Assembly (NCBI GenBank): GCA_902168105.1
Contig: CABHOY010000044.1
Coordinates: 35,026-99,025, forward strand
Direction of reading: 5' to 3'
DNA length: 64,000 nt
Source of the DNA: an uncultured Flavihumibacter sp.
Lineage (GTDB): Bacteria > Bacteroidota > Bacteroidia > Chitinophagales > Chitinophagaceae
The translations under genes and the position numbers were made by a program. Each line of letters starts with the position of its first letter. Positions within the stretch are counted from its first letter, which is position 1. Of the stretch, positions 51,457 to 60,753 are shown piece after piece. The notes beneath the pieces were generated by a model. The model saw only the letters and a program-made list of their open reading frames with translations. It had not been told where the DNA came from and made no database searches.

Positions 51457-52242
51457 ATGAAAACGACGATGAGATATGCGACAGCATTTATGGCTTTACT
51501 GACAGTAACTCTTGCTGGTATGACAGCTACAGCTCAAACTAAGAAACAATCTACATCCAAAAAGGTCCTAATCGTAGTAACATCTGCTGATGCAGCTGGT
51601 GATGGTACTAAAACAGGTCTGTGGCTGGAAGAATTTGCCGCTCCTTATTATTATCTGACAGAAAACGGGGTAGCCGTTACGGTAGCTTCTCCCAAAGGTG
51701 GAGAGACTCCAATTGACCCTGCAAGTACCAGTGAGCAGTTCATGGCGCCTATTGCCAAAAGATTTCTAAGCGATGCAGAAGGAGAACGCAAACTAAAGAA
51801 CGCGGTTAAGCTTAATAGCGTAATGGCGAAGGATTTTGATGCAGTATTTTATTCAGGTGGTCACGGTCCGACCTGGGACATGCCAGATAACGCAGCATCT
51901 ATTTCATTGATCCAGTCATTCGTTGAACAGCAGAAACCAACTGCATTTGTTTGTCATTCTGCTGCTGCATTGAAAAATGTAAAAACTAAAAATGGCGCAT
52001 ACCTGCTGAAGGGTAAAACAGTGACAGGGTATTCCAATGATGAGGAAGTAACTGGACAGACAAGCAATAAGGGAGCTTTCTCTTTGGAAGATATGTTGAA
52101 GGAACGTGGTGCAAACTACAAGAAAGCAGAACAGAACTGGGCTCCTTTTGCCTTACAGGATGGCTTACTGATCACAGGTGAGAACCCTGCTTCATCACAG
52201 ATCACAGCTGAAAAACTGCTGGCTGCTGTTAATGCTAAATAA
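51457..52242 (+). CDS. Exported DJ-1/PfpI (Hsp31-like) family protein
   Basis: 261 residues. A signal peptide ends at ATAQT. The class I glutamine-amidotransferase-like fold follows, with the cysteine elbow in FVCHSAAAL near residue 167 and FYSGGHGPTWDMP before it, as in the Hsp31/YajL group (glyoxalase III or chaperone-like). Export is unusual enough to note. Expression is probably controlled by the adjacent Crp/Fnr protein. Confidence 0.85.
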   Translation: MKTTMRYATAFMALLTVTLAGMTATAQTKKQSTSKKVLIVVTSADAAGDGTKTGLWLEEFAAPYYYLTENGVAVTVASPKGGETPIDPASTSEQFMAPIAKRFLSDAEGERKLKNAVKLNSVMAKDFDAVFYSGGHGPTWDMPDNAASISLIQSFVEQQKPTAFVCHSAAALKNVKTKNGAYLLKGKTVTGYSNDEEVTGQTSNKGAFSLEDMLKERGANYKKAEQNWAPFALQDGLLITGENPASSQITAEKLLAAVNAK

Positions 52243-52327
52243 ACCAGAGGCCAGTTTTTATTGTATTCCGGGATGCTTCAGAGCATTCCGGAATTGTATA
52301 TCTAACGAATAACGTAAACGGCAAAAA

Positions 52328-53326
52328 ATGTATACTGTTACTATAAATAAATTCGGGAACGCATCTGAGGTATTTGAGCGTGTCGAACAAGCTATTCCCG
52401 AACCAGCCACAGGACAGGTGTTGATCAAAGTAATGGCCACGTCTTACAATCCTGTAGATGGTCACTTGCGCGAAGGTCGTATAAGAGCAGTCACCGGACC
52501 GTTTCCTTTCACACTGCATGGCGATGTAGCTGGGATAGTTGAAGCAACCGGTGCGGATGTGAAGGACTTTAAAAAGGGTGATCGTGTATATGGATGGACA
52601 GGTGGCTTTGGTCAGCAGGATGGAGCATTGGCTGAGTTTATGCGTGCAGACCAGCGCTTGCTGGCGAAAATGCCTGTGAATCTGAGCTTCGCTGAAGCTG
52701 CAGCGCTACCATTGGCGGCCTTAACAGCCTATGAAGCACTGTTTGAACGGGCGAATATAATTGCCGGTCAAAAAGTGTTGATATATGGTGGAGTAGGTGG
52801 AGTGGGACATCTGGCGGTGCAATTCGCAAAGTTAGCGGGTGGAGAAGTGTACGCTGTTGTTTCAAAAGATACAGATATTGAACTTGCACGAAGTTTTGGT
52901 GCAGATCATGTGATCAATTACAATAAACAATCAGTAGCAGACTATGTACAGCAATATACCGGCGGAGCAGGTTTTGATATCGTCTTCGATACAGTAGGAG
53001 GGCCTAATCTTCCAAACAGTTTTGCAGCAGTAAAACTATTCGGAAGTATTGTCACTACCATTGCAATGTCGCCTGAAGACTTATCTCCGTTGCATTTTAA
53101 AGGTGTCAGCTTTCATGTTGTTCTGCTCATGATGGCTATTGTTCATGATATAGATGCGCGTCAGCAGGGATACGGTAAGAATCTTGCACGCATCGCTGAG
53201 TGGATGGAGCAAGGGAAGGTGAAAGCATTGGTAGATGGTCAGCGGTTCTCATTTGACGAAGTACCAGCTGCACATCTTTTTGCTGAATCTGGACAGAGCA
53301 GGGGGAAAGTAGTGATTGAACGTTAG
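52328..53326 (+). CDS. NADP-dependent zinc-free alcohol dehydrogenase / quinone oxidoreductase
   Basis: 332 residues of the medium-chain reductase superfamily. GHGxxG is replaced by a quinone-reductase-like LHGDVAGIVEATG, and the NADP motif is YGGVGGVGHLAVQFAKL. No structural-zinc cysteines are present. It probably reduces quinones or enones with NADPH. It follows the DJ-1-like gene by 85 bp and may be co-transcribed as a detoxification pair. Confidence 0.87.
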   Translation: MYTVTINKFGNASEVFERVEQAIPEPATGQVLIKVMATSYNPVDGHLREGRIRAVTGPFPFTLHGDVAGIVEATGADVKDFKKGDRVYGWTGGFGQQDGALAEFMRADQRLLAKMPVNLSFAEAAALPLAALTAYEALFERANIIAGQKVLIYGGVGGVGHLAVQFAKLAGGEVYAVVSKDTDIELARSFGADHVINYNKQSVADYVQQYTGGAGFDIVFDTVGGPNLPNSFAAVKLFGSIVTTIAMSPEDLSPLHFKGVSFHVVLLMMAIVHDIDARQQGYGKNLARIAEWMEQGKVKALVDGQRFSFDEVPAAHLFAESGQSRGKVVIER

Positions 53327-53377
53327 ACATTAACTTATCTTTTTTTCAATCTCATGTTATACAGACATAAAGATAAA

Positions 53378-53406
53378 AGATCGCCAGCCGTTTTGGCTGG
53401 CGATCT
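53378..53406. terminator. Bidirectional terminator
   Basis: AGATCGCCAGCC and GGCTGGCGATCT are perfect 12-bp arms around a 5-nt loop, between convergent genes. T-runs are weak. Confidence 0.7.
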
Positions 53407-53412
53407 ACAATA

Positions 53413-54558
53413 TTAGGCGCCCATAAGGTCATCCTGTTTTTCTGTTACAGCTTTCTGTCTGAAGACGAGCTCTTTGAAAGTGCCTTCATTGAGCACAGTA
53501 TCTTCCTGGCCGAAGTGGCGAAGCAGATAGTAGCGGTCATTTTCTTTATTTTCTGTATGCAGCCACAGTGCTTCGAGATTCAGGGCCGGGAATTTCAGTA
53601 CCCTCATTTCTCCTTCTATTTCTTTCTCCTGCAGGCTGGATTTGATCTTCTCCATACCGTTCTCTATACGATTGAGGTATTCGTCGTCAGTATTTACCTG
53701 TAATACCTGTGGATCATCTTCCGTAGTAGCGAGGTCATAGAGCGCTACTGGTTGTCTTTGATCCAGTTCTATCACACGGAGTGAACTAGGTTTTTCAGGA
53801 ATGGTGATATCCTTATCGATATCTTTCAGTCCTACAACATATGCATGATGTGCAAAGCTCAGTTCCAGTTCGGCGGCGCTCTTGTCAACCTTCAGATTAG
53901 GACGCTGTAAACGTATCAGCGGGCGAACTTCAGGGATTGGCTTGAGTAATTCCGGTTTGAATACAAGGTCTTTGATCCACATAAAGTAAAAATGTTTTTT
54001 CGTGATATAAGTGTGTGTCCAGGAACCACTGCCCTGATAGTTGGTCGAGAACTGATTAACGGTGAGTATGCTCTTACCATAGATGGGATCATCAATATGG
54101 AAATACTTTGTGCTCAATATTTTTGATACACCGTAAATGGCCATAAAGTGCCCGCCACCGCCAGACCAGCCGATTCTAGTACCGACTACCAGGCCTGCAT
54201 CGATCTGTGCTTTAACAGCTTCCCAGCTTATCGTACCGCTTTTTATTTCAACAAAGTTTTTGGTACGTGTGAGTGCCTTGTCGAGGTACCAGGGTACGTT
54301 ACAAGGGCCAGGAACGGGTGATGTACAACAGGTCTGTCCGAGTTCGGCAGATGCGATCTTACATTGTGTCCAGGGGTTCAGCAATGCTGAATAAAAGAAA
54401 GACACGCTTTTGGAAGTCGCCGCCCAGCACCAATTGGACTGTGTCTGCGCTTCCATGTTAAAGTTAAGTACTGTGCTTGAGTAAAACCTGTTCCAGATAG
54501 CTAATTCCTGTACAAAAGGTTTTTGAATAACCTGTTCGTGGAAATTTGTGAAACTCAT
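53413..54558 (-). CDS. Papain-like cysteine protease (C70/C39-like)
   Basis: 381 residues. The catalytic Cys is C44 in QSNWCWAATSKS, typical of AvrRpt2-type papain-like proteases. The His is in GGGGHFMAIYG near residue 138 and an Asp in FHIDDPIYG. A C-terminal half of about 200 residues of mixed character has no family I know. There is no signal peptide; secretion, if any, uses another route. A role as an effector or toxin is possible but not shown. Confidence 0.75.
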   Translation of the reverse strand: MSFTNFHEQVIQKPFVQELAIWNRFYSSTVLNFNMEAQTQSNWCWAATSKSVSFFYSALLNPWTQCKIASAELGQTCCTSPVPGPCNVPWYLDKALTRTKNFVEIKSGTISWEAVKAQIDAGLVVGTRIGWSGGGGHFMAIYGVSKILSTKYFHIDDPIYGKSILTVNQFSTNYQGSGSWTHTYITKKHFYFMWIKDLVFKPELLKPIPEVRPLIRLQRPNLKVDKSAAELELSFAHHAYVVGLKDIDKDITIPEKPSSLRVIELDQRQPVALYDLATTEDDPQVLQVNTDDEYLNRIENGMEKIKSSLQEKEIEGEMRVLKFPALNLEALWLHTENKENDRYYLLRHFGQEDTVLNEGTFKELVFRQKAVTEKQDDLMGA

Positions 54559-54918
54559 GATGTGTAATGTTTGGGGTTAAAAAAATAGCTGCTCGTTGTG
54601 GAATTGTGAGAAACAAAACTACACGCTTCTAAAGTTTTTGAAAAGCGTAGAAATACTTGATTTAGGCAAGTAGTAACCGTACGTCTCCTTAATTGTCCTT
54701 GTAGTGGCCACCTCGGGCGTAACGTACGACATCCCGGATATCTGACGGATAAGCGTATGTCAGGAGATTGAGCAATAAAAATACAGCACAGTTTGCCCTG
54801 GCTTTTACTTATCTTCGGATATCCTTAAATGCCAATCTACCGACATGCGATCTCGGCATGTCCTTTACTTGTAGGAAATGTGCCCGAATGGTTCACTATT
54901 AACTCTAAAACGTAAAGG
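54559..54918. other. Gene-free spacer with one inverted repeat
   Basis: 360 bp between divergent genes. GACATGC and GCATGTC (54842-54862, 7-nt spacer) form a dyad 57 bp before the porin-like gene. Otherwise I see no feature. Confidence 0.45.
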
Positions 54919-55680
54919 ATGAAAAAGAAAATCTTCTGGCTTGTAATCAGCACCCCATTCTTCCTGATGCATCAATCTTTTGCACAAACCCGGATTGATA
55001 TAGGAATCAAGGCAGGTCTTAGTATTCCGAATTTGACTTCAGGTGACGGAGACAATCCCATCAACAGTGGCTATAGCTCGAGGTTAGGGCCAGATGCAGC
55101 CGTGCATGTGGAATTTCATTTGTCAAAAATGTTCTCTCTCCAACCCCAGCTTGAATATTCTGCCCAGGGAGGTAAGAAGAACGGCGACCAGGCCTTTACG
55201 CCGACTCCGGAAATGGGAGCATTGTTTCCTCCTGGGCAGACACCACAGTATTTATATGCTAATTATAAAAGTGAGGCCAAGATTAACTATCTGATGCTGC
55301 CGGTGCTTGCCAAGTATCGTTTCCCGCTGGGATCTCATTGGGAGATCTACGTTGCAGCAGGTCCTTTCATCAGCTATGTACTGTCTGCAAAAAACGAAAC
55401 CAAAGGCTCCAGTGAAATATACCTGGACAGCCAACATCAACAGGCATTGCCCATAGGCGCGCAGTCTTTTGATCGTAAGGAGGACATAAAAGATGATCTG
55501 CATCGCTTTAATGGAGGTGTCAGCGGCCACTTTGGCGTATCGCGTAATTTGGGAAAAGGCAGTGTGTTTGTTGAAGGTGGCGGCAATTACGGTTTTGTAA
55601 ACATTCAGAAGGATGATGTGAACGGCTCCAATAAAACAGGAGCCGCAGTGGTAGTGCTGGGATATGCCTTTCGACTTTGA
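54919..55680 (+). CDS. Outer-membrane beta-barrel protein (PorT-like)
   Basis: 253 residues. A signal peptide ends at SFAQ, then IGIKAGLSIPNLTSG and alternating amphipathic strands, ending in GYAFRL with the C-terminal aromatic pattern of outer-membrane proteins. It belongs to the large Bacteroidota outer-membrane beta-barrel group of unknown function. Confidence 0.8.
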   Translation: MKKKIFWLVISTPFFLMHQSFAQTRIDIGIKAGLSIPNLTSGDGDNPINSGYSSRLGPDAAVHVEFHLSKMFSLQPQLEYSAQGGKKNGDQAFTPTPEMGALFPPGQTPQYLYANYKSEAKINYLMLPVLAKYRFPLGSHWEIYVAAGPFISYVLSAKNETKGSSEIYLDSQHQQALPIGAQSFDRKEDIKDDLHRFNGGVSGHFGVSRNLGKGSVFVEGGGNYGFVNIQKDDVNGSNKTGAAVVVLGYAFRL

Positions 55681-55792
55681 GTATGGTCGCGAAGTGTAAC
55701 ACATAATAAATAATCTTAAAATAAATAAACGTCGAATAATGCTTAGATGTAGGACATAACGGAAGATGTTAGTAATTTGCCTGTCTTAATGA

Positions 55793-55807
55793 CGATACGC
55801 GGTATCG
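55793..55807. promoter_or_regulatory. Dyad upstream of the MaoC gene
   Basis: CGATAC-GCG-GTATCG, 33 bp before the preferred ATG. Its position in the leader suggests an operator or hairpin. Confidence 0.25.
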
Positions 55808-55839
55808 CCAAGCAACTTTACATAACAAAAAGCATAATT

Positions 55840-56295
55840 ATGGTCATCGTCAACAGTTTCGCAGAATACCAGGCATTCGAGGGTAAAGAAATAGGTAGCT
55901 CTGAATGGCATAAAATAGATCAGGAGCAGATCAATAAATTTGCCGATGCAACACTTGATCATCAATGGATACATTGTGATGAGGAAAGAGCAAAAAATGA
56001 AGGACCTTTTAAATCCACGATTGCACATGGCTATTTGACGTTGTCGTTAATTCCTTATCTGTGGAAGCAGATTGCAGACATCCGTAATGTTAAAATGGAA
56101 ATAAATTACGGTATACAGGATTTTAAATTTGGCGAGGCCGTGTTGGTGAACGACGAAGTTCAATTGAAAGCGAAACTCAATTCTATAGTTAATTTAAGAG
56201 GCGTTACGAAAGTGATAATTGGGGCCACTCTCAGTATTAAAGGTAAGGCCAAACCGGCTTACACCGGAGATGTGGTGTTTCTATACCATTTTTAA
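55840..56295 (+). CDS. MaoC-like (R)-enoyl-CoA hydratase
   Basis: I start at MVIVNSFAEYQAF (55840), where the family begins; the frame is open further upstream to 55777. Hot-dog fold of about 151 residues with the catalytic ATLDHQWIHCDEERA motif (Asp/His pair) near residue 45 and STIAHGYLTLSL. It should hydrate enoyl-CoA or dehydrate (R)-3-hydroxyacyl-CoA. A strong terminator follows, so it is probably monocistronic. Confidence 0.87.
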   Translation: MVIVNSFAEYQAFEGKEIGSSEWHKIDQEQINKFADATLDHQWIHCDEERAKNEGPFKSTIAHGYLTLSLIPYLWKQIADIRNVKMEINYGIQDFKFGEAVLVNDEVQLKAKLNSIVNLRGVTKVIIGATLSIKGKAKPAYTGDVVFLYHF

Positions 56296-56314
56296 TGCAA
56301 GTAAACAGTATATA

Positions 56315-56355
56315 GGAAAAAGGGAACAATACGGCTGTATGGTTCCCTTTTTCCT
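56315..56355 (+). terminator. Terminator of the MaoC gene
   Basis: AGGAAAAAGGGAAC and GTTCCCTTTTTCCT are perfect 14-bp arms; the descending arm itself supplies the T-run. Confidence 0.85.
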
Positions 56356-56369
56356 GTGCACAGGTCTAC

Positions 56370-56455
56370 GAATTGACCCAAAATAAAAACGGAGATAATA
56401 CTTTCGTACTATCTCCGTTCGTGTTGGTACAACGGACCGGACAAGTGTCGAACCG
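56370..56455. repeat. Dispersed repeat, copy A
   Basis: Shares about 80 bp with copy B (ACGAATTGAC, AAAAACGG, AATACTTTC, TACAAC and AAGTGTCGAAC landmarks in order). The stem CGGAGATA/TATCTCCG differs from that of copy B but still pairs, a compensatory change. Confidence 0.65.
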
Positions 56456-56506
56456 TTTTGTTGATGATTTTTTGAGAATAATAAGCTTAATAAGGTAAGT
56501 AGCTAA

Positions 56507-56538
56507 AAAAAAAGATTACTTCAACAGGAGTAACCTTT
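56507..56538 (-). terminator. Terminator of the 56.5-kb hypothetical gene
   Basis: On the minus strand GGTTACT pairs with AGTAATC (one G-U) around 8 nt, followed by a run of nine T. Confidence 0.6.
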
Positions 56539-56544
56539 TTTTAT

Positions 56545-57096
56545 CTAGTAAGAAACTATCTCATATTGTTTAGCTGCCCTTTCTAAAATCTCTCTCACGA
56601 AGGTTGTCTCCTTTTCATAATACAAGCCAATACTGCCTGTATGATGGAAGTAAAAGAATAGCTGATCGGCTTCGCTATAAAAGATAGGACTATAAGGTGC
56701 TGCATAGCTGACAATACATCGTAATATGATACTTAAGAATTCGTCCCAATTAAGACACTCTATACTACCTGAGTAATCAGGGGGAATGCCTGCATCGGTC
56801 AGCATTTTCAGATAAGCAGCCGTTTCGGGGGATTTTCCCTCAGGGGAATAGTCATAGGTATCGTCTTCTGTATTCCAGGTATCCATACACAAATCCCACC
56901 ATGAGTAAGCATAGACATTGATCCTGTCCTTGAATAGACCAAAAAGGGTATGATACAACATGGCCAGTTCTTCCGCCTTAGAGTCTTCAGCATGCGTATA
57001 AATTTCTTTTCTTAAGCCTTTGCTATCAGTATAATATTCAATGTTAGCCCAGGTTAAGGGAAAATCCCTTTGAGGCGTTAGTTTAATAATTGCCAT
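56545..57096 (-). CDS. Hypothetical protein, 183 residues
   Basis: I do not recognise the family. The protein is acidic, soluble and rich in Tyr and Trp (YAYSWWDLCMDTWNTEDD; FYSEADQLFFYFHH), with no signal peptide. Composition and size resemble many immunity or SMI1/KNR4-like cytoplasmic proteins, but I cannot align it. It lies between two copies of a dispersed repeat at the left edge of the defence island. Confidence 0.6.
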   Translation of the reverse strand: MAIIKLTPQRDFPLTWANIEYYTDSKGLRKEIYTHAEDSKAEELAMLYHTLFGLFKDRINVYAYSWWDLCMDTWNTEDDTYDYSPEGKSPETAAYLKMLTDAGIPPDYSGSIECLNWDEFLSIILRCIVSYAAPYSPIFYSEADQLFFYFHHTGSIGLYYEKETTFVREILERAAKQYEIVSY

Positions 57097-58012
57097 TATG
57101 AAAACAATTTTTCCATTCTATATTATTGCCACAATACAATGTTGCGTTTTAACATCCTAACAAGACAATACCATATAACGCTAAATTGGCTAAATAAAAC
57201 AGATTATTACACAAGCATGTGATTTTTTTTGGTAATTGCGCCGCTCAAGTAGGTGATAGTGAAGAAAAAGCCGTCTAAAAATATGGTAATGATGATCCGA
57301 ATAAATTTTTCACTTTGAGTCAGTTATGGAGAACTTTCTTTTTGACTATCTCTAAAGGTATACTGGATGACGAGTGTCGAACCACGCGCATAAATGAAGT
57401 CTTCCTCGGCATCGCCCAACTGGCCCACGAATTGACTAAAAAGAAAAACGGCAACAATACTTTCATATCGTTGCCGTCATCTTTGTACAACTGCCGGATA
57501 AGTGTCGAACTTTTATATATCGGATTTTAGTTTAACAGATATAAGTAATTAATTTTTTATAATAGATAGTCAATTTATTAATTGAGTATGTTTCATGATA
57601 TAATATATATTTAAAAAATAATCTATTAGTCTCATAATTTGTCCTCTTCCTACCTGATAGTAGATGTTGATGATAAAGCACTTTGATTCATAAACATGTT
57701 TTGGGCACGTGCTTATATATTCTAGTTTATCGGATGATTCTTCTAATCAAGATAGAGCACATTGCCTGTTTATTTACGTTCCAATTTCATGATATATTAT
57801 ATGTACAAACCGCCTTTCAGCATTCATATTATAATAAGTGGTGGATCAGCATTTTAGCAATCAAGTGAAGACTTTTTTTAGTTGTTGCGTATAGTGAATG
57901 TATGGCTTAAATGGGAAGAACAAAAAAAATGTTGTTGTAGATGTTAATTGTATTATTTGGTTGTATCTTTTAGGAATTATATAAAAAAAGTATATTTACA
58001 CAATCCACTAGT
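57097..58012. other. AT-rich spacer before the retron with repeat copy B
   Basis: 916 bp. Apart from repeat copy B (57368-57512) it is very AT-rich and shows no convincing gene. The retron promoter should be near its right end; TATATTTA at 57991 is only a weak -7 candidate. Confidence 0.55.
57368..57512. repeat. Dispersed repeat, copy B
   Basis: Its left half (GAAG.CTTCCT.G.CATCGCC from 57396) matches copy C at 63116 with the same internal spacing (60 versus 61 bp to AATACT). Its right half matches copy A. The stem CGGCAAC/GTTGCCG pairs perfectly. The motif GTGTCGAAC occurs at both its ends. Confidence 0.65.
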
Positions 58013-58304
58013 TCTTTAAATGCCTGTCCAAAAGGTTTTGAATTTTGCCAGCTGTTATGACCTTTAATGGATGTAAGAATCGGTCTGGTAGTAGCTTTAT
58101 GCTTTCTGAATGGTTGTTTGGTAATTTCGCTTTTGGCTGTAAAAGACTATTTTAATCCTTCAGTTAGCTAAGACAGTTGAAATATTGATATATTGAAACA
58201 TTTATATATTGATACATTGATATGTTCATACATTGATAAGACGGTTCAGTTTATTGAATTGATCCGCTTCATATACAAAGAAAATGAGGACAGGCATTTA
58301 AAGA
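58013..58304 (+). ncRNA. Retron msr-msd non-coding RNA
   Basis: The ends are defined by perfect inverted repeats: a1 TCTTTAAATGCCTGTCC (58013-58029) and a2 GGACAGGCATTTAAAGA (58288-58304). In retrons these two arms pair to form the priming structure. They sit directly upstream of the reverse transcriptase gene, whose ATG is 14 bp beyond a2. After a1 a stem AAAGGT/ACCTTT (58031-58065) could be the first msr hairpin. The 3' half contains an AT-rich array of eight octamers. I infer msr at the 5' side and msd at the 3' side; exact branch G and msDNA ends cannot be placed by eye. Confidence 0.8.
58176..58239 (+). repeat. Eight tandem octamers inside the retron RNA
   Basis: Consensus (A/G)TTGATA(T/C), eight units in perfect 8-bp register starting at 58176, 58184, 58192, 58200, 58208, 58216, 58224 and 58232; five units carry no more than one change from consensus. 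It falls in the part expected to be reverse transcribed. Confidence 0.75.
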
Positions 58305-58318
58305 CTATTTAATTCGTT

Positions 58319-59515
58319 ATGAATCTAAGTGAAGAACAAACCCAAAAGATAAGAGAACATTTTAAAGGTTTGAAAACCAAGTCCGAACTACTTGAACTAT
58401 TAAATTATGTAAAGTCTGTTATTTATAAAAGTGGGGCACAACCCTTTATTTTGCCGCAACTTAATTTTTATTGTAATCCCAATAAACATGCGGAAAGATA
58501 TATCGTATTCAATATAAAAAAGAAGTCTGGTGGTGATCGCGTTATACATGCACCCAACAAGGGATTAATGAAAATACAAGAATGTTTGAAGGTGATATTT
58601 GAATGCGTAGTAGAGGTTAGCTCTCATGCGAAGGGATTTGTTAAAGGTAGATCGATTGTTGATAATGCTAAAGAGCATGTAGGGCACAAATTTGTTTTTA
58701 ACATTGATCTTAAAGATTTTTTCCCTTCAATAGATCAAGCCAGAATTTGGAAAATATTACAAGTACCACCTTTTAGGTTGAATGAACAATCTGGCCGTAG
58801 AATATTAGCCAATATAATAGCTGGGCTTTGTTGTGAGAGAATGGAGGTAGAGCGGTTAAATGAAATTGGTAAGTGGACCAAAGTAGTTACATCGGTATTG
58901 CCACAGGGAGCTCCCACTTCTCCAATCCTCAGCAACATTATTTGTTCTAATCTCGATTATAAGCTTTCATGTATGGCTAAAAGGTTTGAGGTGAACTATA
59001 CGAGATACGCAGATGATATCACTTTCAGCTGTGATAAAGATATTTTTTCTAAAAATAGTGGTTCGTTCTTGAAAGAGTTGAAAAGGAATATTAAAGAAGA
59101 GCGGTTCAGAATTAATTCCCAAAAGATGCGAGTGCAGAAGAGTGAGTATAGGCAGGAGGTGACCGGATTAGTTGTAAATGAATTTGTAAATGTGCCAAAG
59201 AGGTATTTAAAGCAGTTGCGAATGTGGTTGTATTACTGGGAATCTTATGGATATGAGCGTATGAGCTATTATTTTATGCCCTTATATATTAAAGATAAAG
59301 GGTATTTAGTAAATGGGGAAATTCCGGATTTTGAATCAATTATAAGAGGGAAATTGAACTATGTTCGAATGGTTAAGGGAAAAGATGATTCGGCATATAA
59401 AAAATTGTTGGAGAGATTTTCTAAGCTGACTAGTCAGCATGAATTAATTGATTCTATTCTTACAATTTGGGAAAATAAAGGATTAGAGAAAACTATGGAA
59501 CAATTTTATAGTTAA
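58319..59515 (+). CDS. Retron-type reverse transcriptase
   Basis: 398 residues. RT motifs are all intact: NIDLKDFFPSI with D130, LPQGAPTSPILSN (about 194-206), TRYADDITFS with Y230-D233. The VTGLVVN motif at 281-287, followed by the basic KRYLKQLR stretch, is characteristic of retron RTs. A C-terminal extension of about 90 residues may bind the msr stem. It should convert part of the upstream ncRNA into msDNA. First protein gene of a four-gene operon, 5 bp from the next gene; the a1/a2 ncRNA just upstream confirms the retron assignment. Confidence 0.92.
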   Translation: MNLSEEQTQKIREHFKGLKTKSELLELLNYVKSVIYKSGAQPFILPQLNFYCNPNKHAERYIVFNIKKKSGGDRVIHAPNKGLMKIQECLKVIFECVVEVSSHAKGFVKGRSIVDNAKEHVGHKFVFNIDLKDFFPSIDQARIWKILQVPPFRLNEQSGRRILANIIAGLCCERMEVERLNEIGKWTKVVTSVLPQGAPTSPILSNIICSNLDYKLSCMAKRFEVNYTRYADDITFSCDKDIFSKNSGSFLKELKRNIKEERFRINSQKMRVQKSEYRQEVTGLVVNEFVNVPKRYLKQLRMWLYYWESYGYERMSYYFMPLYIKDKGYLVNGEIPDFESIIRGKLNYVRMVKGKDDSAYKKLLERFSKLTSQHELIDSILTIWENKGLEKTMEQFYS

Positions 59516-59520
59516 ACTTT

Positions 59521-60753
59521 ATGCATGATTTTAATAAGTTTTTGGTCGATCTTTTGAATAAGGGGCCATTGTCAGTGGCAAATAGGAAACGGTTTTTTAC
59601 TTTAGTAGATGGAGAATTGAGGAAAGGAATGGTAATAGCTCCTGAAATATTGAATAGAATTAAAATATTAAGGGAGATGGATGTAGCAGGAGTAAAAAAC
59701 AAGAAGCAAGAGAGAAAAGCAGAGCTCCAAAAGACGCCAGTGGATATGATCAAAAATAGCGAGACAATTGAAAGTGGAAAATTGTTTAATCATATCAATC
59801 CCAGAAATGTTGCTCAGTTTTTGACAATCTTAAATAAGACCCCTGTCCTAAAAGCTACAACACATTCCATTGATGCTGATCTTTATAATGAATTGCTGAC
59901 AGAAATGGGATTAGAAAAGTATGATTACGAAATTCATTTAAATCATATTAGAGAGAAGTATGACGCTTTGCTTAAGCAATTTAGTAAAGCGCTTCCAACT
60001 GCGATTGTAGCTAAACTTAACGAGTTTTATTTTTTAGAAAAGAAAACTGGCTGGTCAGAATCAAATATACGATTAAGCTGGTCTTCTCCTGAGATTAAAG
60101 ATTGGTGTAAGGAAAATCCTGGTAAATGTCCAAACCCAGGCAGTGATTTGGATTATGCATCTCCAGATCTTCAACGAAGAGAGAGGGCGCAGGATGGATA
60201 TATACTTAATACTTTTCAGGATGTAATTAATTTACTTAAGATGCAAATAGAGTGTAGAGATGATTCTTATCTTGAAAATACAATAGAGAGATTGAATCAT
60301 GAAAAGTTCCCTAACCTTAGAATAAATTTAGATAATGTAGTAAGATGTCTGGCCTTTTATACTGATGTGGAGAAGGTAAAACAAGCATATGTAAATATTA
60401 TTAATTTATGTAAAGAGGTACACAATAGGGTACATGGCTCTATTGAAAAGTTGGAAATTGAAGTCGGCTTAAAGCACGGAATCCGCAATGATGTCAATGT
60501 CGTTGTCTTGAGTATTTTGGATAAAGGAGGTAAATTCTTAAAGAATATTGAACCTTCAACATTTAGATATGGTAATACTTTGACTAGGTTGATAAAGAAT
60601 CAGTTAAATGGGTTATGCAATATAGAGCTAAAGGCAGTTGTTCCTGATGGGAGCTCTGTTTTTTTTAGTCTATGGCCTAAAGGGAAAAAAATAATACCAT
60701 TAAAAGATGCTATTAATGGTGTGCTATATGACCTAATTTTTTATGTAGAATAA
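59521..60753 (+). CDS. Retron-associated protein of unknown family
   Basis: 410 residues, soluble, AT-rich codon use like the rest of the operon. I recognise no domain. The N-terminal 120 residues are helical and basic. A middle part contains SWSSPEIKDWCKENPGKCPNPG, unusual and possibly a small metal or loop motif. The C-terminal 100 residues alternate strands and end in SSVFFSLWPKG, faintly like the last strand of an HATPase fold, but ATP-binding N and G boxes are missing. It is between the RT and two receiver-type genes and overlaps the next start (TAATG), so it belongs to the system. Confidence 0.8.
   Translation: MHDFNKFLVDLLNKGPLSVANRKRFFTLVDGELRKGMVIAPEILNRIKILREMDVAGVKNKKQERKAELQKTPVDMIKNSETIESGKLFNHINPRNVAQFLTILNKTPVLKATTHSIDADLYNELLTEMGLEKYDYEIHLNHIREKYDALLKQFSKALPTAIVAKLNEFYFLEKKTGWSESNIRLSWSSPEIKDWCKENPGKCPNPGSDLDYASPDLQRRERAQDGYILNTFQDVINLLKMQIECRDDSYLENTIERLNHEKFPNLRINLDNVVRCLAFYTDVEKVKQAYVNIINLCKEVHNRVHGSIEKLEIEVGLKHGIRNDVNVVVLSILDKGGKFLKNIEPSTFRYGNTLTRLIKNQLNGLCNIELKAVVPDGSSVFFSLWPKGKKIIPLKDAINGVLYDLIFYVE

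Noticed and set aside
56386..56460. tRNA-like sequence ending GTGTCGAACC next to a terminator hairpin
   Set aside because: Resembles the 3' part of a minus-strand tRNA (GGTTCGA) but no T-stem of five pairs, acceptor or anticodon arm can be built; treated as a dispersed repeat.
57315..57530. 71-codon ORF over repeat copy B
   Set aside because: The same sequence in copies A and C is interrupted by stops or frame changes, so the pattern follows the repeat and not a protein.
57683..57868. 61-codon ORF upstream of the retron
   Set aside because: Lies in very AT-rich DNA, no start context, translation looks like random hydrophobic sequence.
58319..59515. Group II intron or DRT-type reverse transcriptase
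   Set aside because: No maturase or endonuclease domain and no intron RNA domains; the VTGL motif and the a1/a2-bounded upstream RNA point to a retron.
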